NCBI RefSeq assembly: GCF_001238275.1
Contig: NZ_LGTB01000018.1
Coordinates: 89,137 to 153,136 of the forward strand
Direction: 5' to 3'
DNA length: 64,000 nt
Source of the DNA: Bradyrhizobium viridifuturi
GTDB lineage: Bacteria > Pseudomonadota > Alphaproteobacteria > Rhizobiales > Xanthobacteraceae
Shown: positions 29,701 through 37,926 of the stretch, piece after piece
Numbering within the stretch: the first letter of the stretch is position 1
Layout of the letters: each line of letters opens with the position of its first letter
The notes under the pieces: generated by a model
The model's input: the letters and a program-made list of their open reading frames with translations, nothing else
Databases searched by the model: none
What the model was told of the DNA's origin: nothing
Made by a program: the position numbers and the translations under genes

Positions 29701-30396
29701 ATGTTGGCGCGCGACTGGTACTACACGCAACGGCGGCAGGTCGGTCTCGATACCGCGGTTGCCTCGATCTATGACGTCAGCGAGGACAGCGATGTCCGTG
29801 CCCGCCAGGCGCTGACCATGCTCGGCGTCAAGCCGGGCTGGCGGATCGCCGATATCGGCTGCGGCAACGGCGTGCTGGCGACCGAGGCGGCGCTGATGGG
29901 CGCCGAGGTCGACGCCATCGACATCTCGCCGGCGATGATCGGGCTTGCCGAGATCTATGCGCGCGACCGCAAGGCCAAGATCCGGACCCAGCCGGCCGGC
30001 CTGTTGTCCTTTGCCTACCAGCCGAATTCCTACGATCTGATCGTCAGCGAGTTCACGCTGCATCATCTGCCGGACTTCTGGAAGGCGGTGGCGCTGTCGC
30101 GGATCTTCAACGCGCTGAAGCCCGGTGCGAATTTCTATCTGCGCGACATGGTGTTCGTCAGTATGCCCGACGGCGTCGACCGCGATGTCGAGGGCTGGGC
30201 CGATTTCTCGATCAAGAATCACGATTTCGAGCGCGAGAGCGTGATGACCCATATGCGCGACGAATACTCGACCTTCGGCTGGGTGATGGAGCGCATGCTG
30301 ACCGAGACCGGCTTCACCCTGGTCGCCGCCGACTATCACGCGCCGTTGCACGGCACCTATCTGCTGCGCAAACCGAAGCCCGACGAACAGATCTAG
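29701..30396 (+). CDS. class I SAM-dependent methyltransferase
   Basis: A 231-residue methyltransferase with motif I IADIGCGNGVLATEAALMG (about residues 49-67) and the acidic loop VDAIDISPAMI that binds the AdoMet ribose. The C-terminal half is typical of the family, with SEFTLHHLPDFW as motif IV. It is packed three bases after ilvN, so it is probably expressed with the branched-chain genes. No link to that pathway is established. Substrate is unknown. A dispersed palindrome begins at its stop codon. Confidence 0.82.
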   Translation: MLARDWYYTQRRQVGLDTAVASIYDVSEDSDVRARQALTMLGVKPGWRIADIGCGNGVLATEAALMGAEVDAIDISPAMIGLAEIYARDRKAKIRTQPAGLLSFAYQPNSYDLIVSEFTLHHLPDFWKAVALSRIFNALKPGANFYLRDMVFVSMPDGVDRDVEGWADFSIKNHDFERESVMTHMRDEYSTFGWVMERMLTETGFTLVAADYHAPLHGTYLLRKPKPDEQI

Positions 30397-30446
30397 AGCA
30401 TGATCCGGAATGGTGGAAACCGGTTTTCCGAACGGATCATGCTCAG
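30396..30446. repeat. dispersed palindromic repeat, copy 2
   Basis: Same family as 3398-3446, with outer arms GAGCATGATCCG and CGGATCATGCTC and inner CCGG...TTTTCCG. This copy is the most diverged in the centre. It lies within the ilv cluster, between a methyltransferase and an exporter gene. Confidence 0.85.
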
Positions 30447-30490
30447 ATAAAGATCATCCACCACAGCCAGAACGAAACCAAAGAAGAACA

Positions 30491-31366
30491 ATGAAGCCGG
30501 CCGATGTTGGCATCGCCGTCATGGTTGCGGTGATCTGGGGGCTTGCGTTCGTCGCAAGCCGGATCGCGCTCAATGAGTTCTCGCCGGAGCTCATGACGAC
30601 GCTGCGCTTCGCCATCGCCGCGTTGCCCTGCCTGTTCCTGCGCAAGCCCGATGTCCCCTGGCCGCTGTTGATCGCGATCAGCTCCACGCTGTTCCTTGGC
30701 CAGTTCCTCGCCCAGGCCTTTGCGATCGCGCATGGCGTCCCGGTCGGACTTTCCAGCGTGGTGGTGCAGAGCCAGGCGCTGTTCACGATCGCGTTCGCCG
30801 CGATCGCCTTCGGCGAGATGCCGACGCGGCCGCAGGCGATCGGCGTCGCGATCGCCGCGCTCGGCCTGTTGATGATCTGCGGCACGGTCGGCTACGACTT
30901 CAGCGTCGCCGCGTTTAGCATTCTGATGATCTGTCCGATCAGCTTTGCGATCGGCAATCTCCTGCTGCGGCAGGCGCAGGGCGCGCCGATGTTCGACCTG
31001 TTCGCCTGGCTGTGCCTGTCGGCCGCGGTGCCGCTGGCGGTGCTGACCCTGATCAGCAACGGGCCGCAGCCGACCTGGCAGGCGCTGAGCCACATGTCGC
31101 TGACCGGGCTCGTCTGCGTGCTCTGCCTCGGCGGCATCTCGACCAGCATCGCCTACTGGCTGTGGGGCCGGCTGCTCCGGGATTACCCGGCCGCGCAGGT
31201 GGTGCCGTTCGCGCTGCTGGTGCCGTTCGTCGGCTCCGCCGCCTCCAGCATCGTGTTCGGCGAGACGTTCGGGCCGCTGCGGCTCGCCGGCATGCTCACC
31301 GTGATCGGCGGCATCGCGGTGATGCTGCTGTCGAAGCGCCCAAAAGCTCTGCCGAAAGTCGCGTGA
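30491..31366 (+). CDS. EamA family (DMT) transporter
   Basis: A 291-residue membrane protein with ten predicted helices in two EamA repeats (about 5-130 and 145-285). The first helix is VGIAVMVAVIWGLAFVASRI, and the second repeat contains VVPFALLVPFVGSAASSIVFGE. The ATG at 30491 lies after an AAGAAG stretch. DMT proteins of this branch export amino acids or related metabolites. Its place inside the ilv cluster suggests overflow export of a branched-chain amino acid or oxo-acid, but this is inference. Confidence 0.85.
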   Translation: MKPADVGIAVMVAVIWGLAFVASRIALNEFSPELMTTLRFAIAALPCLFLRKPDVPWPLLIAISSTLFLGQFLAQAFAIAHGVPVGLSSVVVQSQALFTIAFAAIAFGEMPTRPQAIGVAIAALGLLMICGTVGYDFSVAAFSILMICPISFAIGNLLLRQAQGAPMFDLFAWLCLSAAVPLAVLTLISNGPQPTWQALSHMSLTGLVCVLCLGGISTSIAYWLWGRLLRDYPAAQVVPFALLVPFVGSAASSIVFGETFGPLRLAGMLTVIGGIAVMLLSKRPKALPKVA

Positions 31367-31372
31367 GGCACC

Positions 31373-31978
31373 ATGTCGAACTCGCTGCTGTTCGCCTTTG
31401 TCGTGTTTGCCGTCGTGATGTTCTTCACCCGGCCCAACAACATCATGCTGCTGTCGTCGGGGCTGACCTACGGCTTCCGCCGCACGGTGCCCCACATCGC
31501 CGGCATCACGGTCGGTTTCGCCTTCATGGTCGGCGCGGTCGGCGTCGGGCTCGGGGCCGTCTTCATCGCCTATCCGGTGCTGCAGACCATCCTCAAATAT
31601 GGCGGCGTCGCCTACCTGGTCTATCTCGCCGCGGTCATCGCCATGGCCGAGCCGCCCTCGGCGGACAAGGATGATGGCCCCGGCCGCGGCCCGATGACCT
31701 TCTGGGGCGCGGCCATGTTCCAGTGGATCAATGCCAAGGGTTGGGTGATGGTGATCGGCACCATCACGGCCTATGCGGCGATTGCCGCCTTTCCCTGGAA
31801 CATCGCGATCCAGGTCGGCCTCAGCCTGATCCTGGGGACGGTGTCCTGCATCGTCTGGGCCCTGTTCGGCACCGCGCTGAGGCCGGTCCTGACCTCGCCC
31901 CGGGCGATCCGTGCCTTCAATGTCGTCATGGCCATCCTGCTGCTGGCCTCGCTCTACCCGGTCTTCATGGACGCATGA
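31373..31978 (+). CDS. LysE/RhtB family exporter
   Basis: A 201-residue protein with about six membrane helices and the LysE signature TRPNNIMLLSSGLTYGFRRTVPHIAGI near residues 19-45, quoted in part. RhtB-family proteins export amino acids such as homoserine, threonine or leucine. It starts six bases after the EamA gene stop, and ilvC follows after a 150-base gap. Two adjacent exporters in one biosynthetic cluster suggest a need to relieve product overflow. Substrate is unproven. Confidence 0.88.
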   Translation: MSNSLLFAFVVFAVVMFFTRPNNIMLLSSGLTYGFRRTVPHIAGITVGFAFMVGAVGVGLGAVFIAYPVLQTILKYGGVAYLVYLAAVIAMAEPPSADKDDGPGRGPMTFWGAAMFQWINAKGWVMVIGTITAYAAIAAFPWNIAIQVGLSLILGTVSCIVWALFGTALRPVLTSPRAIRAFNVVMAILLLASLYPVFMDA

Positions 31979-32128
31979 TGCCGCACCGCGCCATGCGAGA
32001 TGAGGGTTTCCCCTGAGAGGAAAAATGCTCTAGACAACGCCGGAAATTCGCGGGCGCCCGGCGGTTCTGACCTTCCGAAAGCCTGATTCATCGGCCGATT
32101 TTGGCCCCCTTCAAACGAGGAAACCACG

Positions 32129-33148
32129 ATGCGAGTTTACTACGATCGCGATGCCGACCTGAACCTGATCAAGGGCAAAAAGGTCGCCATCGTCGGCTAC
32201 GGCAGCCAGGGCCACGCCCACGCGCTCAACCTGAAGGATTCCGGCGTCAAGGAAGTGGCGATCGCGCTGCGCAAGGGTTCGGCCTCGGCCAAGAAGGCCG
32301 AGAACGCCGGCTTCAAGGTGATGGAAGTCGCCGAAGCCGCCAAGTGGGCCGACCTCGTCATGATGCTGACCCCGGACGAGCTGCAGGGCGACATCTATCG
32401 CGAGCACCTGCACGACAACATGAAGAAGGGCGCGGCGCTCGTGTTCGCCCACGGCCTCAACGTGCACTTCAACCTGCTCGATCCGCGCGCCGACCTCGAC
32501 GTGCTGATGATCGCGCCGAAGGGCCCCGGCCACACCGTGCGCTCGGAATATCAGCGCGGCGGCGGCGTGCCCTGCCTGATCGCGATCGCCAAGGATTCGT
32601 CGGGCAACGCCCATGACCTCGGCCTCAGCTACGCCTCGGCGATCGGCGGCGGCCGTGCCGGCATCATCGAGACCACCTTCAAGGAAGAGTGCGAGACCGA
32701 CCTGTTCGGTGAGCAGGTGGTGCTCTGCGGCGGCCTGGTCGAGCTGATCAAGGGCGGCTACGAGACGCTGGTCGAGGCCGGCTACGCGCCGGAGATGGCC
32801 TATTTCGAGTGCCTGCATGAAGTGAAGCTGATCGTCGACCTGATCTATGAAGGCGGCATCGCCAACATGAACTACTCGATCTCCAACACCGCCGAATATG
32901 GCGAGTACGTCACCGGTCCGCGCATCGTCACGGCCGAGACCAAGGCGGAGATGAAGCGCGTGCTCGCCGACATCCAGGGCGGCAAGTTCGCCCGCGACTG
33001 GATGCTCGAGAACAAGGTCAACCAGACCTCGTTCAAGGCGACCCGCGCCAAGCTCGCCCAGCACCCGATCGAGGAAGTCGGCGCCAAGCTGCGCGACATG
33101 ATGCCCTGGATCAAGAAGGGCGCGCTGGTCGACAAGAGCAAGAACTAA
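32129..33148 (+). CDS. ilvC: ketol-acid reductoisomerase, class I
   Basis: A 339-residue enzyme converting acetolactate to dihydroxyisovalerate with NADPH and Mg. The Rossmann motif is VAIVGYGSQGHAHALNL (residues 19-35), and the C-terminal domain carries the metal ligands in DLFGEQVVLCGGLVELI and the E of YFECLHEVKLIVDLIYEGGI, quoted in part. Length matches the short class I form. It is preceded by a 150-base gap, so it may have its own promoter while still functioning with ilvB and ilvN. A strong terminator follows. Confidence 0.97.
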   Translation: MRVYYDRDADLNLIKGKKVAIVGYGSQGHAHALNLKDSGVKEVAIALRKGSASAKKAENAGFKVMEVAEAAKWADLVMMLTPDELQGDIYREHLHDNMKKGAALVFAHGLNVHFNLLDPRADLDVLMIAPKGPGHTVRSEYQRGGGVPCLIAIAKDSSGNAHDLGLSYASAIGGGRAGIIETTFKEECETDLFGEQVVLCGGLVELIKGGYETLVEAGYAPEMAYFECLHEVKLIVDLIYEGGIANMNYSISNTAEYGEYVTGPRIVTAETKAEMKRVLADIQGGKFARDWMLENKVNQTSFKATRAKLAQHPIEEVGAKLRDMMPWIKKGALVDKSKN

Positions 33149-33163
33149 GTGCGGTCTTGCGGG

Positions 33164-33189
33164 GTGGGTTACGCCTGCGGCTAACCCAC
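33164..33189. repeat. short dispersed hairpin repeat
   Basis: Arms GTGGGTTA and TAACCCAC flank a 10-base GC-rich loop, 15 bases after the ilvC stop. I recognise this kind of hairpin as a frequent intergenic element in these genomes, but only one copy is in the window. It lies just ahead of the true terminator. Confidence 0.6.
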
Positions 33190-33205
33190 GCTGCGCATCG
33201 ACGAT

Positions 33206-33241
33206 AAAAAAGGGTGGGCAGTCAAACTGCCCACCCTTTTT
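33206..33241. terminator. bidirectional terminator between ilvC and the DUF2336 gene
   Basis: A perfect 12-bp stem AGGGTGGGCAGT / ACTGCCCACCCT with a CAA loop, flanked by five A on the left and five T on the right. It works as an intrinsic terminator on both strands and sits between two converging genes, as expected. Confidence 0.92.
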
Positions 33242-33269
33242 CCTTATCTGCGAATAACGCTGGCGGTCG

Positions 33270-34376
33270 CTAACCGGCTGCCATCGGCTGCTTCTCGATC
33301 CGGTTGTGCAGCTGCCAGAACCGCACCGTGCGCTGGGCGGTTTCCAGCGACAGTCGGCGGTAGTCGCGTTGCGCGATCTCGAGCGTCGCATGGTCGATCG
33401 GGTGCGGCAGCGGCCGCTTGCGCAGGATGGTTTCGACTGTCGGCCAGTTCAGCTTTGCCGAACGGCACGGGATCAGGAGCAGGTCGGAGCGCAGCCCGAG
33501 CACCAGGCGCTCGATCATCGCGATCGGCATGTCGTTGAGCACGGCGAGCGCGACCGTGACCTCGTCGAACTTGCCGTCCTCGGCGAACTTGTACACCGCC
33601 GCATCGTCGAGCTCGTTGAGCTGCTTCATCAGCTTCACCAGCTCTTCGGCGATGCCGTAGTTGCGGCGCGGGGCGGCGGCCTCTTCCTGCGCGATGTCGT
33701 TCAGCACCTGGCTGATCTCCTCGCGCGCGCGGGGCGATGCGATCGCGAGCAGGCGGGCGCGCACGGTGTCCTTGGCGCGCTGCAGCAGGTCGCGCAGCAG
33801 CTTGGCCGGAATATCGATGCGCAGTCCGAGGATCTCGACCAGCTCGTCGTCGCCTTCGGCGCGGGCGACGATCGCGGAATAGCCGTTGTCGGAGAACTCA
33901 GCGCCGGCGTTCTTGGCGAGGCGCCGGATCACCCGGTCCTCGCCGCGGTCGATGATCACGTCGGTGACGAATGCGGGCAGGTTTTCCCGCGCCGAGATCG
34001 CGAACAGATGGTCCTGTCCCTTGCTGCTGGCGATCTCGCGCAGTGCGGCGTTTGAGAGGCGGCTGGAGTGGGTCAACACCTCGCCGGCGACGCCGATATC
34101 GTCGTCCCAGGCTAGATGGTGAATCACATCAAACGGCGCATAGTCGAGCGGCGCGAGCCGCTTGCTGAGCTCGGCCCGCGCACGCGTCTCGACGCGCGCG
34201 ACGAGCAGGCAGAGCACGTCGTCGAACACCTTGACCTGTTCATCGTTGAGGCGGTCGCCGTCGTTCAGGAACAGATCGGTGACCTGCCGCAGCGTCTGCA
34301 CGCGCTTGGCCGATGTCCCGTCCCGGACCGCATCTTCGAGTTCGGCAATAATCGATTGTGACGCCTGTTGCGCCAT
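33270..34376 (-). CDS. DUF2336 domain-containing protein
   Basis: A 368-residue all-helical, HEAT-like soluble protein. The DUF2336 region covers most of the chain, with repeated segments such as LTHSSRLSNAALREIA and GEDRVIRRLAKNAGAEFSDNGYSAIV, quoted in part. The ATG at 34376 is taken; a GTG at 34418 would extend it by 14 residues. DUF2336 proteins are common in alpha-proteobacteria and some act near envelope or cell-cycle signalling, but this one cannot be assigned. No membrane segment is seen. Confidence 0.8.
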   Translation of the reverse strand: MAQQASQSIIAELEDAVRDGTSAKRVQTLRQVTDLFLNDGDRLNDEQVKVFDDVLCLLVARVETRARAELSKRLAPLDYAPFDVIHHLAWDDDIGVAGEVLTHSSRLSNAALREIASSKGQDHLFAISARENLPAFVTDVIIDRGEDRVIRRLAKNAGAEFSDNGYSAIVARAEGDDELVEILGLRIDIPAKLLRDLLQRAKDTVRARLLAIASPRAREEISQVLNDIAQEEAAAPRRNYGIAEELVKLMKQLNELDDAAVYKFAEDGKFDEVTVALAVLNDMPIAMIERLVLGLRSDLLLIPCRSAKLNWPTVETILRKRPLPHPIDHATLEIAQRDYRRLSLETAQRTVRFWQLHNRIEKQPMAAG

Positions 34377-34567
34377 CGATGGGCAACCTTGTTTTTCTTG
34401 GATGACAACGGACTGCACGATATCGCTAGCGATCTTACACCTGCGTTAAGGTGGAACCCGGTGCAAATACGGGTCCATTGCCATCCTTAACGGGCCGCGA
34501 CCAGACTTGATCAAATTCGTGCTTTCGGCCCAACGGAAGCCGGTGCCGGTGCAGTGTAAGGAATTGT

Positions 34568-35587
34568 TTAGGACGTTGCGTGCCGCGCGACCGCGAAGAC
34601 CTCGATCGATGCGGCGCGCCCGCGCAATTGCGTCGAGCCGAGCGGCTCGACGGCAAGATCAAGGTTCAGAGGCAGCAGGCGACGCAATTCGCCCGAGATC
34701 AGCAGCGGCCTGCCTGCCTCCTTGCAATGCGCTTGCAGCCGCGCCGTGACGTTCACGGTGTCGCCGAAATAGGCGATCTGTCGCCGAGAGTCCCCGCATT
34801 CGGCGATGACGACCGGCCCTGCATGCATCCCGGCACGAAACGTCGGCACCACGCCGAACGCCTTGCGATAGTGATCGGCCCGCTTGGCGAGACGTTTTTC
34901 GATGGCGAATACGCAATCGAGCGGGCGCCGGGATGGCGCACCGGCACTAGCCGGCCAGGTCACGATCACTTCGTCGCCCACATAGGCATGAACCTCACCG
35001 CCGTGCGCCACGATCGGCCCGTCGATGTCGAAGAAGAAGCGCGTCAACAGCTCCTGCACGCGCAGCTCGCCCATCTGTTCCGCCAGCGTCGTCGAGCCGA
35101 TCAGGTCGAGAAACAGCAGCACGCGGTCCTCGCGCACCGGGTGGCGATAGCGTCCGAGCATGACATTAAGCAGGGTGCGTCCGCCGATCATCCGGACCAG
35201 CTCGTAGATTGCGGTGATAGGGATCGAGAGCAGCAGCGCGACGCCGATGATCTTGAAGAAGGTTTCGCGAAACCACTTCGCCTCGAGCCCATGTCCGTTG
35301 AGCGCGACCTCCAGCACGATCGCTGCAACCGCGACAGTGATGGCCAGGATCACGGAGCGCGCAATCAGCTCGACAATGAGCGGCCGCTGCCGCAGCCAGC
35401 TGCCACGCGCGACGAGATAAAGGTGCGAGCCCCAGAGGATCAGGGTGATGACGGCGCCCTCGACGGCGCTGCGCAAATAGTTCGCGACGGACGCTTCGTT
35501 GGGCTGATCGAAGGCATAGCGAAACAGCCCGCCGACGAGCAGGCCGAACGCGGCCAGAACGATCGCAGGCGTCAGGTTGCGCCGCAT
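34568..35587 (-). CDS. membrane-bound class III adenylate/guanylate cyclase
   Basis: A 339-residue protein with four predicted membrane helices (about residues 8-24, 42-60, 75-94, 112-132) and a C-terminal cyclase catalytic domain (about 150-330). The metal-binding aspartates lie in LLFLDLIGSTTLAEQ (Asp161) and AYVGDEVIVTW (Asp205), and FGDTVNVTARLQAHC is a family-conserved segment. It makes a cyclic nucleotide as a dimer at the inner membrane. The ATG at 35587 follows GGAGGGACC. There is no adjacent receiver or cNMP-binding protein. Confidence 0.88.
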   Translation of the reverse strand: MRRNLTPAIVLAAFGLLVGGLFRYAFDQPNEASVANYLRSAVEGAVITLILWGSHLYLVARGSWLRQRPLIVELIARSVILAITVAVAAIVLEVALNGHGLEAKWFRETFFKIIGVALLLSIPITAIYELVRMIGGRTLLNVMLGRYRHPVREDRVLLFLDLIGSTTLAEQMGELRVQELLTRFFFDIDGPIVAHGGEVHAYVGDEVIVTWPASAGAPSRRPLDCVFAIEKRLAKRADHYRKAFGVVPTFRAGMHAGPVVIAECGDSRRQIAYFGDTVNVTARLQAHCKEAGRPLLISGELRRLLPLNLDLAVEPLGSTQLRGRAASIEVFAVARHATS

Positions 35588-35714
35588 GGTCCCTCCATGC
35601 CCATGAAATATCCTGCGTGGGCCGGGAACGCCAGCGCGCTGCGAATGAACGGGATGCACCGCGGCTGCACTCATGTAAGGTCCGCCGGCAATATCGAACG
35701 AAAGGGAAGACGGC

Positions 35715-36113
35715 ATGAAATCGGCTCTCACGACAGGCGCGTCGAGCCTCGCTCTCCTGATGGCGGCCGCTTTCATCATCGCCGCGTCCTCGGCCCGGGC
35801 CGGCGACCAAGGCGATCCCGAACCGTCCTGCGACGGCAGCACTTATCAGATGGTCGAGTGCCTAAAGGCCAAGACCGCGCAATGGGACAAGCGGATGAAC
35901 GTCGCCTATCAGCAGGCGCTCAAGGATGCCGCCGGCGACAAGCAGCGCGAGCAGTTGCGCACCGCGCAGCGGCTATGGATCCAGTACCGTGACGCCAACT
36001 GTCTGTATTACGACCTCGGCGAGGGCACCATTGCCCGGCTCGATGCCGGCGAATGCATGCGCAGCATGACCGAAGCCCGCGCCAAGGAACTGGAGAATCT
36101 CGGCCATCAGTGA
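35715..36113 (+). CDS. LprI-like lysozyme inhibitor family protein (DUF1311)
   Basis: A 132-residue exported protein: signal peptide to about residue 29 (SSARAG), then a Cys-containing helical domain with CLKAKTAQWDKRMNVAYQQAL and QRLWIQYRDANC, the DUF1311/LprI pattern. Some family members inhibit lysozyme, while others have no demonstrated role. Four Cys in the mature part probably form two disulfides in the periplasm. It is divergent from the cyclase gene. Confidence 0.85.
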   Translation: MKSALTTGASSLALLMAAAFIIAASSARAGDQGDPEPSCDGSTYQMVECLKAKTAQWDKRMNVAYQQALKDAAGDKQREQLRTAQRLWIQYRDANCLYYDLGEGTIARLDAGECMRSMTEARAKELENLGHQ

Positions 36114-36141
36114 GCCATCTTCCGGAGTCAGGACCGCGGTC

Positions 36142-36375
36142 ATGACCGATGGAAAGAGCCAGGACGAATTGACCCAGCTTGCGGAGGAGGCGCTGCGCGC
36201 CCAGCCCGGCTGCGAGACTGCGCGCGTGCCGGCGGTCACAGCGCTCCCTGATGCGCAGATCGGGCGCAACTGGGAGATTCCGAACGTCGTGCTCGGCGAC
36301 AGCCTGATCAGCGACGTCGATCGCGCAGTGCTGTCGGTTCACCGCCAACTCGGCCGCAAGTTTCATCTGGTGTGA
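36142..36375 (+). CDS. small conserved hypothetical protein
   Basis: A 77-residue acidic soluble protein. An N-terminal helix (DELTQLAEEALRAQPGC) is followed by a segment with IGRNWEIPNVVLGD. I do not recognise a named domain, though the coding bias is normal and the gene lies 28 bases after the LprI-like gene. No signal peptide or membrane helix is visible. It ends 12 bases before the convergent ferric-reductase-like gene. Confidence 0.6.
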   Translation: MTDGKSQDELTQLAEEALRAQPGCETARVPAVTALPDAQIGRNWEIPNVVLGDSLISDVDRAVLSVHRQLGRKFHLV

Positions 36376-36387
36376 GCTGGACCGACC

Positions 36388-37008
36388 TCAGCCCGCTTGC
36401 GCCTGATGCGGCGCGGGCCGCGCTGCCATGCTGATCATCCTGAGCGCGAACACCACGGCGAGCGGCACGAGAAACAGCGCGTAGAGCGGCATCTCCGGGA
36501 TCCGCTTGCCGAACGAGACCGTGAACTGCAGCAGCAGATAGTAGCCGCCGATCAGATGCAGCCTACGCCAGGCGCGTGTACCGAGCAGCGCGGCCGTGCG
36601 ATCGAACGATGTCGCGGTCAGCGCGATGATGACGAGATAGCCGATGCCGCCGAAGATGTAGGAGACGATGGAGGTCGCGGCCGCGAAGCCGGCCGGATCG
36701 AGCATCGCGAACGCGGCGATTGCGACCGCATGGATGGCGTGCGAGGCGGCGAAGGTGACGCCGAGATAACGGCGGTTGCGGCGCTGCCAGTGTGTCCAGG
36801 CGCCCGGCCAGAGCCGCGCCAGCGCCGCGGCGGAGAAGGCGAGGCAGAACAACAGCAGCGAGGTCCGTGCCGTGAAGCGGATCACCATCCGCACGCCCTC
36901 GACCTCGAACTGCCGCATCGCGGCGATCCAGATCGAAAGCCCGATCAGGGTCAGCGTGAGCAGGCCGAATAGCCGCCAGCCCTCGAACCAGTTTCGACGC
37001 GTCGTCAT
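36388..37008 (-). CDS. ferric reductase-like transmembrane protein
   Basis: A 206-residue membrane protein with about six helices resembling the heme-b membrane domain of ferric reductases and MsrQ. Candidate heme ligands are His90 and His93 (FAASHAIHAV) and His151 (RLHLIGGYYLLL). No FAD or NADPH domain is attached and no MsrP-like partner is adjacent, so its electron donor and acceptor are unknown. It is divergent from a TetR gene, with two ATGTAA-N7-TTACAT-type sites between. The first lies 20 bases upstream of this start, suggesting repression. Confidence 0.8.
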   Translation of the reverse strand: MTTRRNWFEGWRLFGLLTLTLIGLSIWIAAMRQFEVEGVRMVIRFTARTSLLLFCLAFSAAALARLWPGAWTHWQRRNRRYLGVTFAASHAIHAVAIAAFAMLDPAGFAAATSIVSYIFGGIGYLVIIALTATSFDRTAALLGTRAWRRLHLIGGYYLLLQFTVSFGKRIPEMPLYALFLVPLAVVFALRMISMAARPAPHQAQAG

Positions 37009-37027
37009 GTCGTGCCTCCTGATGTCT

Positions 37028-37046
37028 ATGTAATCACCAGTTACAT
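37028..37046. promoter_or_regulatory. operator site 1 between ferric-reductase-like and tetR genes
   Basis: ATGTAA (37028-37033), seven bases, then TTACAT (37041-37046): a perfect 19-bp dyad. It lies 20 bases upstream of the membrane protein start and pairs with site 2 at a 43-bp centre-to-centre distance, about four helical turns. Confidence 0.75.
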
Positions 37047-37070
37047 TTCGCGATCACACGCGGTCAACCT

Positions 37071-37089
37071 TTGTAATCGGTGCTTACAT
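37071..37089. promoter_or_regulatory. operator site 2 between ferric-reductase-like and tetR genes
   Basis: TTGTAA (37071-37076), seven bases, then TTACAT (37084-37089), matching site 1 apart from the outermost base pair. Two copies on the same face of the helix between divergent genes, one of them a TetR regulator, suggest cooperative binding. Confidence 0.75.
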
Positions 37090-37110
37090 TCACGAGTGGG
37101 TGATGCTAGA

Positions 37111-37160
37111 GAGCATGATCCGGAAAAGTGCGAAGCGGTTTTCCGGAAAAGGTCATGCTC
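37111..37160. repeat. dispersed palindromic repeat, copy 3
   Basis: Outer arms GAGCATGATC and GGTCATGCTC with inner CCGGAAAA / TTTTCCGG. It sits between the operator pair and the TetR start, so it would be in the 5' untranslated leader of that gene. Confidence 0.85.
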
Positions 37161-37180
37161 AAACAAAAAGCTAAAGCGCC

Positions 37181-37926
37181 ATGCGCCGCCCCGCCAAAAC
37201 CCCGCCTTCCGGTCGCCGGCCCGCCAAGCCGCGTCCAGCGCGGGCGCCGCGCCCAGGCCCTACCATCACGGCGACCTGCGCCGGGTGCTGATCGATGCCG
37301 CCATGCAACTGGTCGGCGAGGGCGGGCCGGAGGCGGTCAGCGTGCGCGAGGCCGCCCGCCGCGCCGGGGTTTCGCCGGGGGCGCCGTTCCGGCATTTCCC
37401 GAGCCGGGATGCCCTGATGAACGCGGTGGCCGAGGAGGCGCAGCGCCGCTTCCGCGCCGAGATCGAGGCCGCGCTGACTGACGCGCCGGCTGGCGATCCG
37501 CTCGGCCGTTTCCGCTGCCTCGGGATCGCCTATCTGCGCTGGGCCATGAACAACCCGACCCATTTCGAGATCATCTCCAGCCGCCGCTTCTTCGACCACG
37601 ACCGCTCGGCTGCCGTGTCCAGCGACAATGCCGAGTTGATCGGCCTGACCGAGCGCCTGCTGGCGGAGGCATTTTCCGCCGGTCAGCTCGGGATGCGTGA
37701 TCTGAAGCAAGTCCAGATCGCCGGCCGCGCGCTGGTCTATGGTTTCGCGCGGATGCACATCGACGGCCATTTGCCGCGCTGGGGCGTCGGCGAAGCGGAG
37801 GCCGAGCGGATGGCCGCCGACATCCTCGACCTCTTCATCGCCGGCATCGCAAGGCCCGCGGCGCTGCGGCCAAGGTCTGAGGCGCGCCGCGGCGGCAGCG
37901 CGGGCAAATTCATTGCGCGTTCATGA
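37181..37926 (+). CDS. TetR family regulator (apparent frameshift near N-terminus)
   Basis: About 248 residues when joined. From the ATG at 37181 the frame reads MRRPAKTPPSGRRPAKPRP and continues to RPGP, then must shift at about 37250-37262 to reach YHHGDLRRVLIDAAMQLVGE. One missing C in a CCC run explains this. The helix-turn-helix is at VSVREAARRAGVSPGAPFRHF, and the C-terminal domain resembles the WHG type (FEIISSRRFFDHDRSA). It is divergent from the ferric-reductase-like gene, with twin operators between, and overlaps the sulfatase-like gene by four bases. It probably controls both neighbours. Confidence 0.8.

Noticed and set aside
33164..33189. Second terminator after ilvC
   Set aside because: The stem has no T run and a perfect bidirectional terminator follows 17 bases later; it is better explained as a dispersed hairpin repeat.
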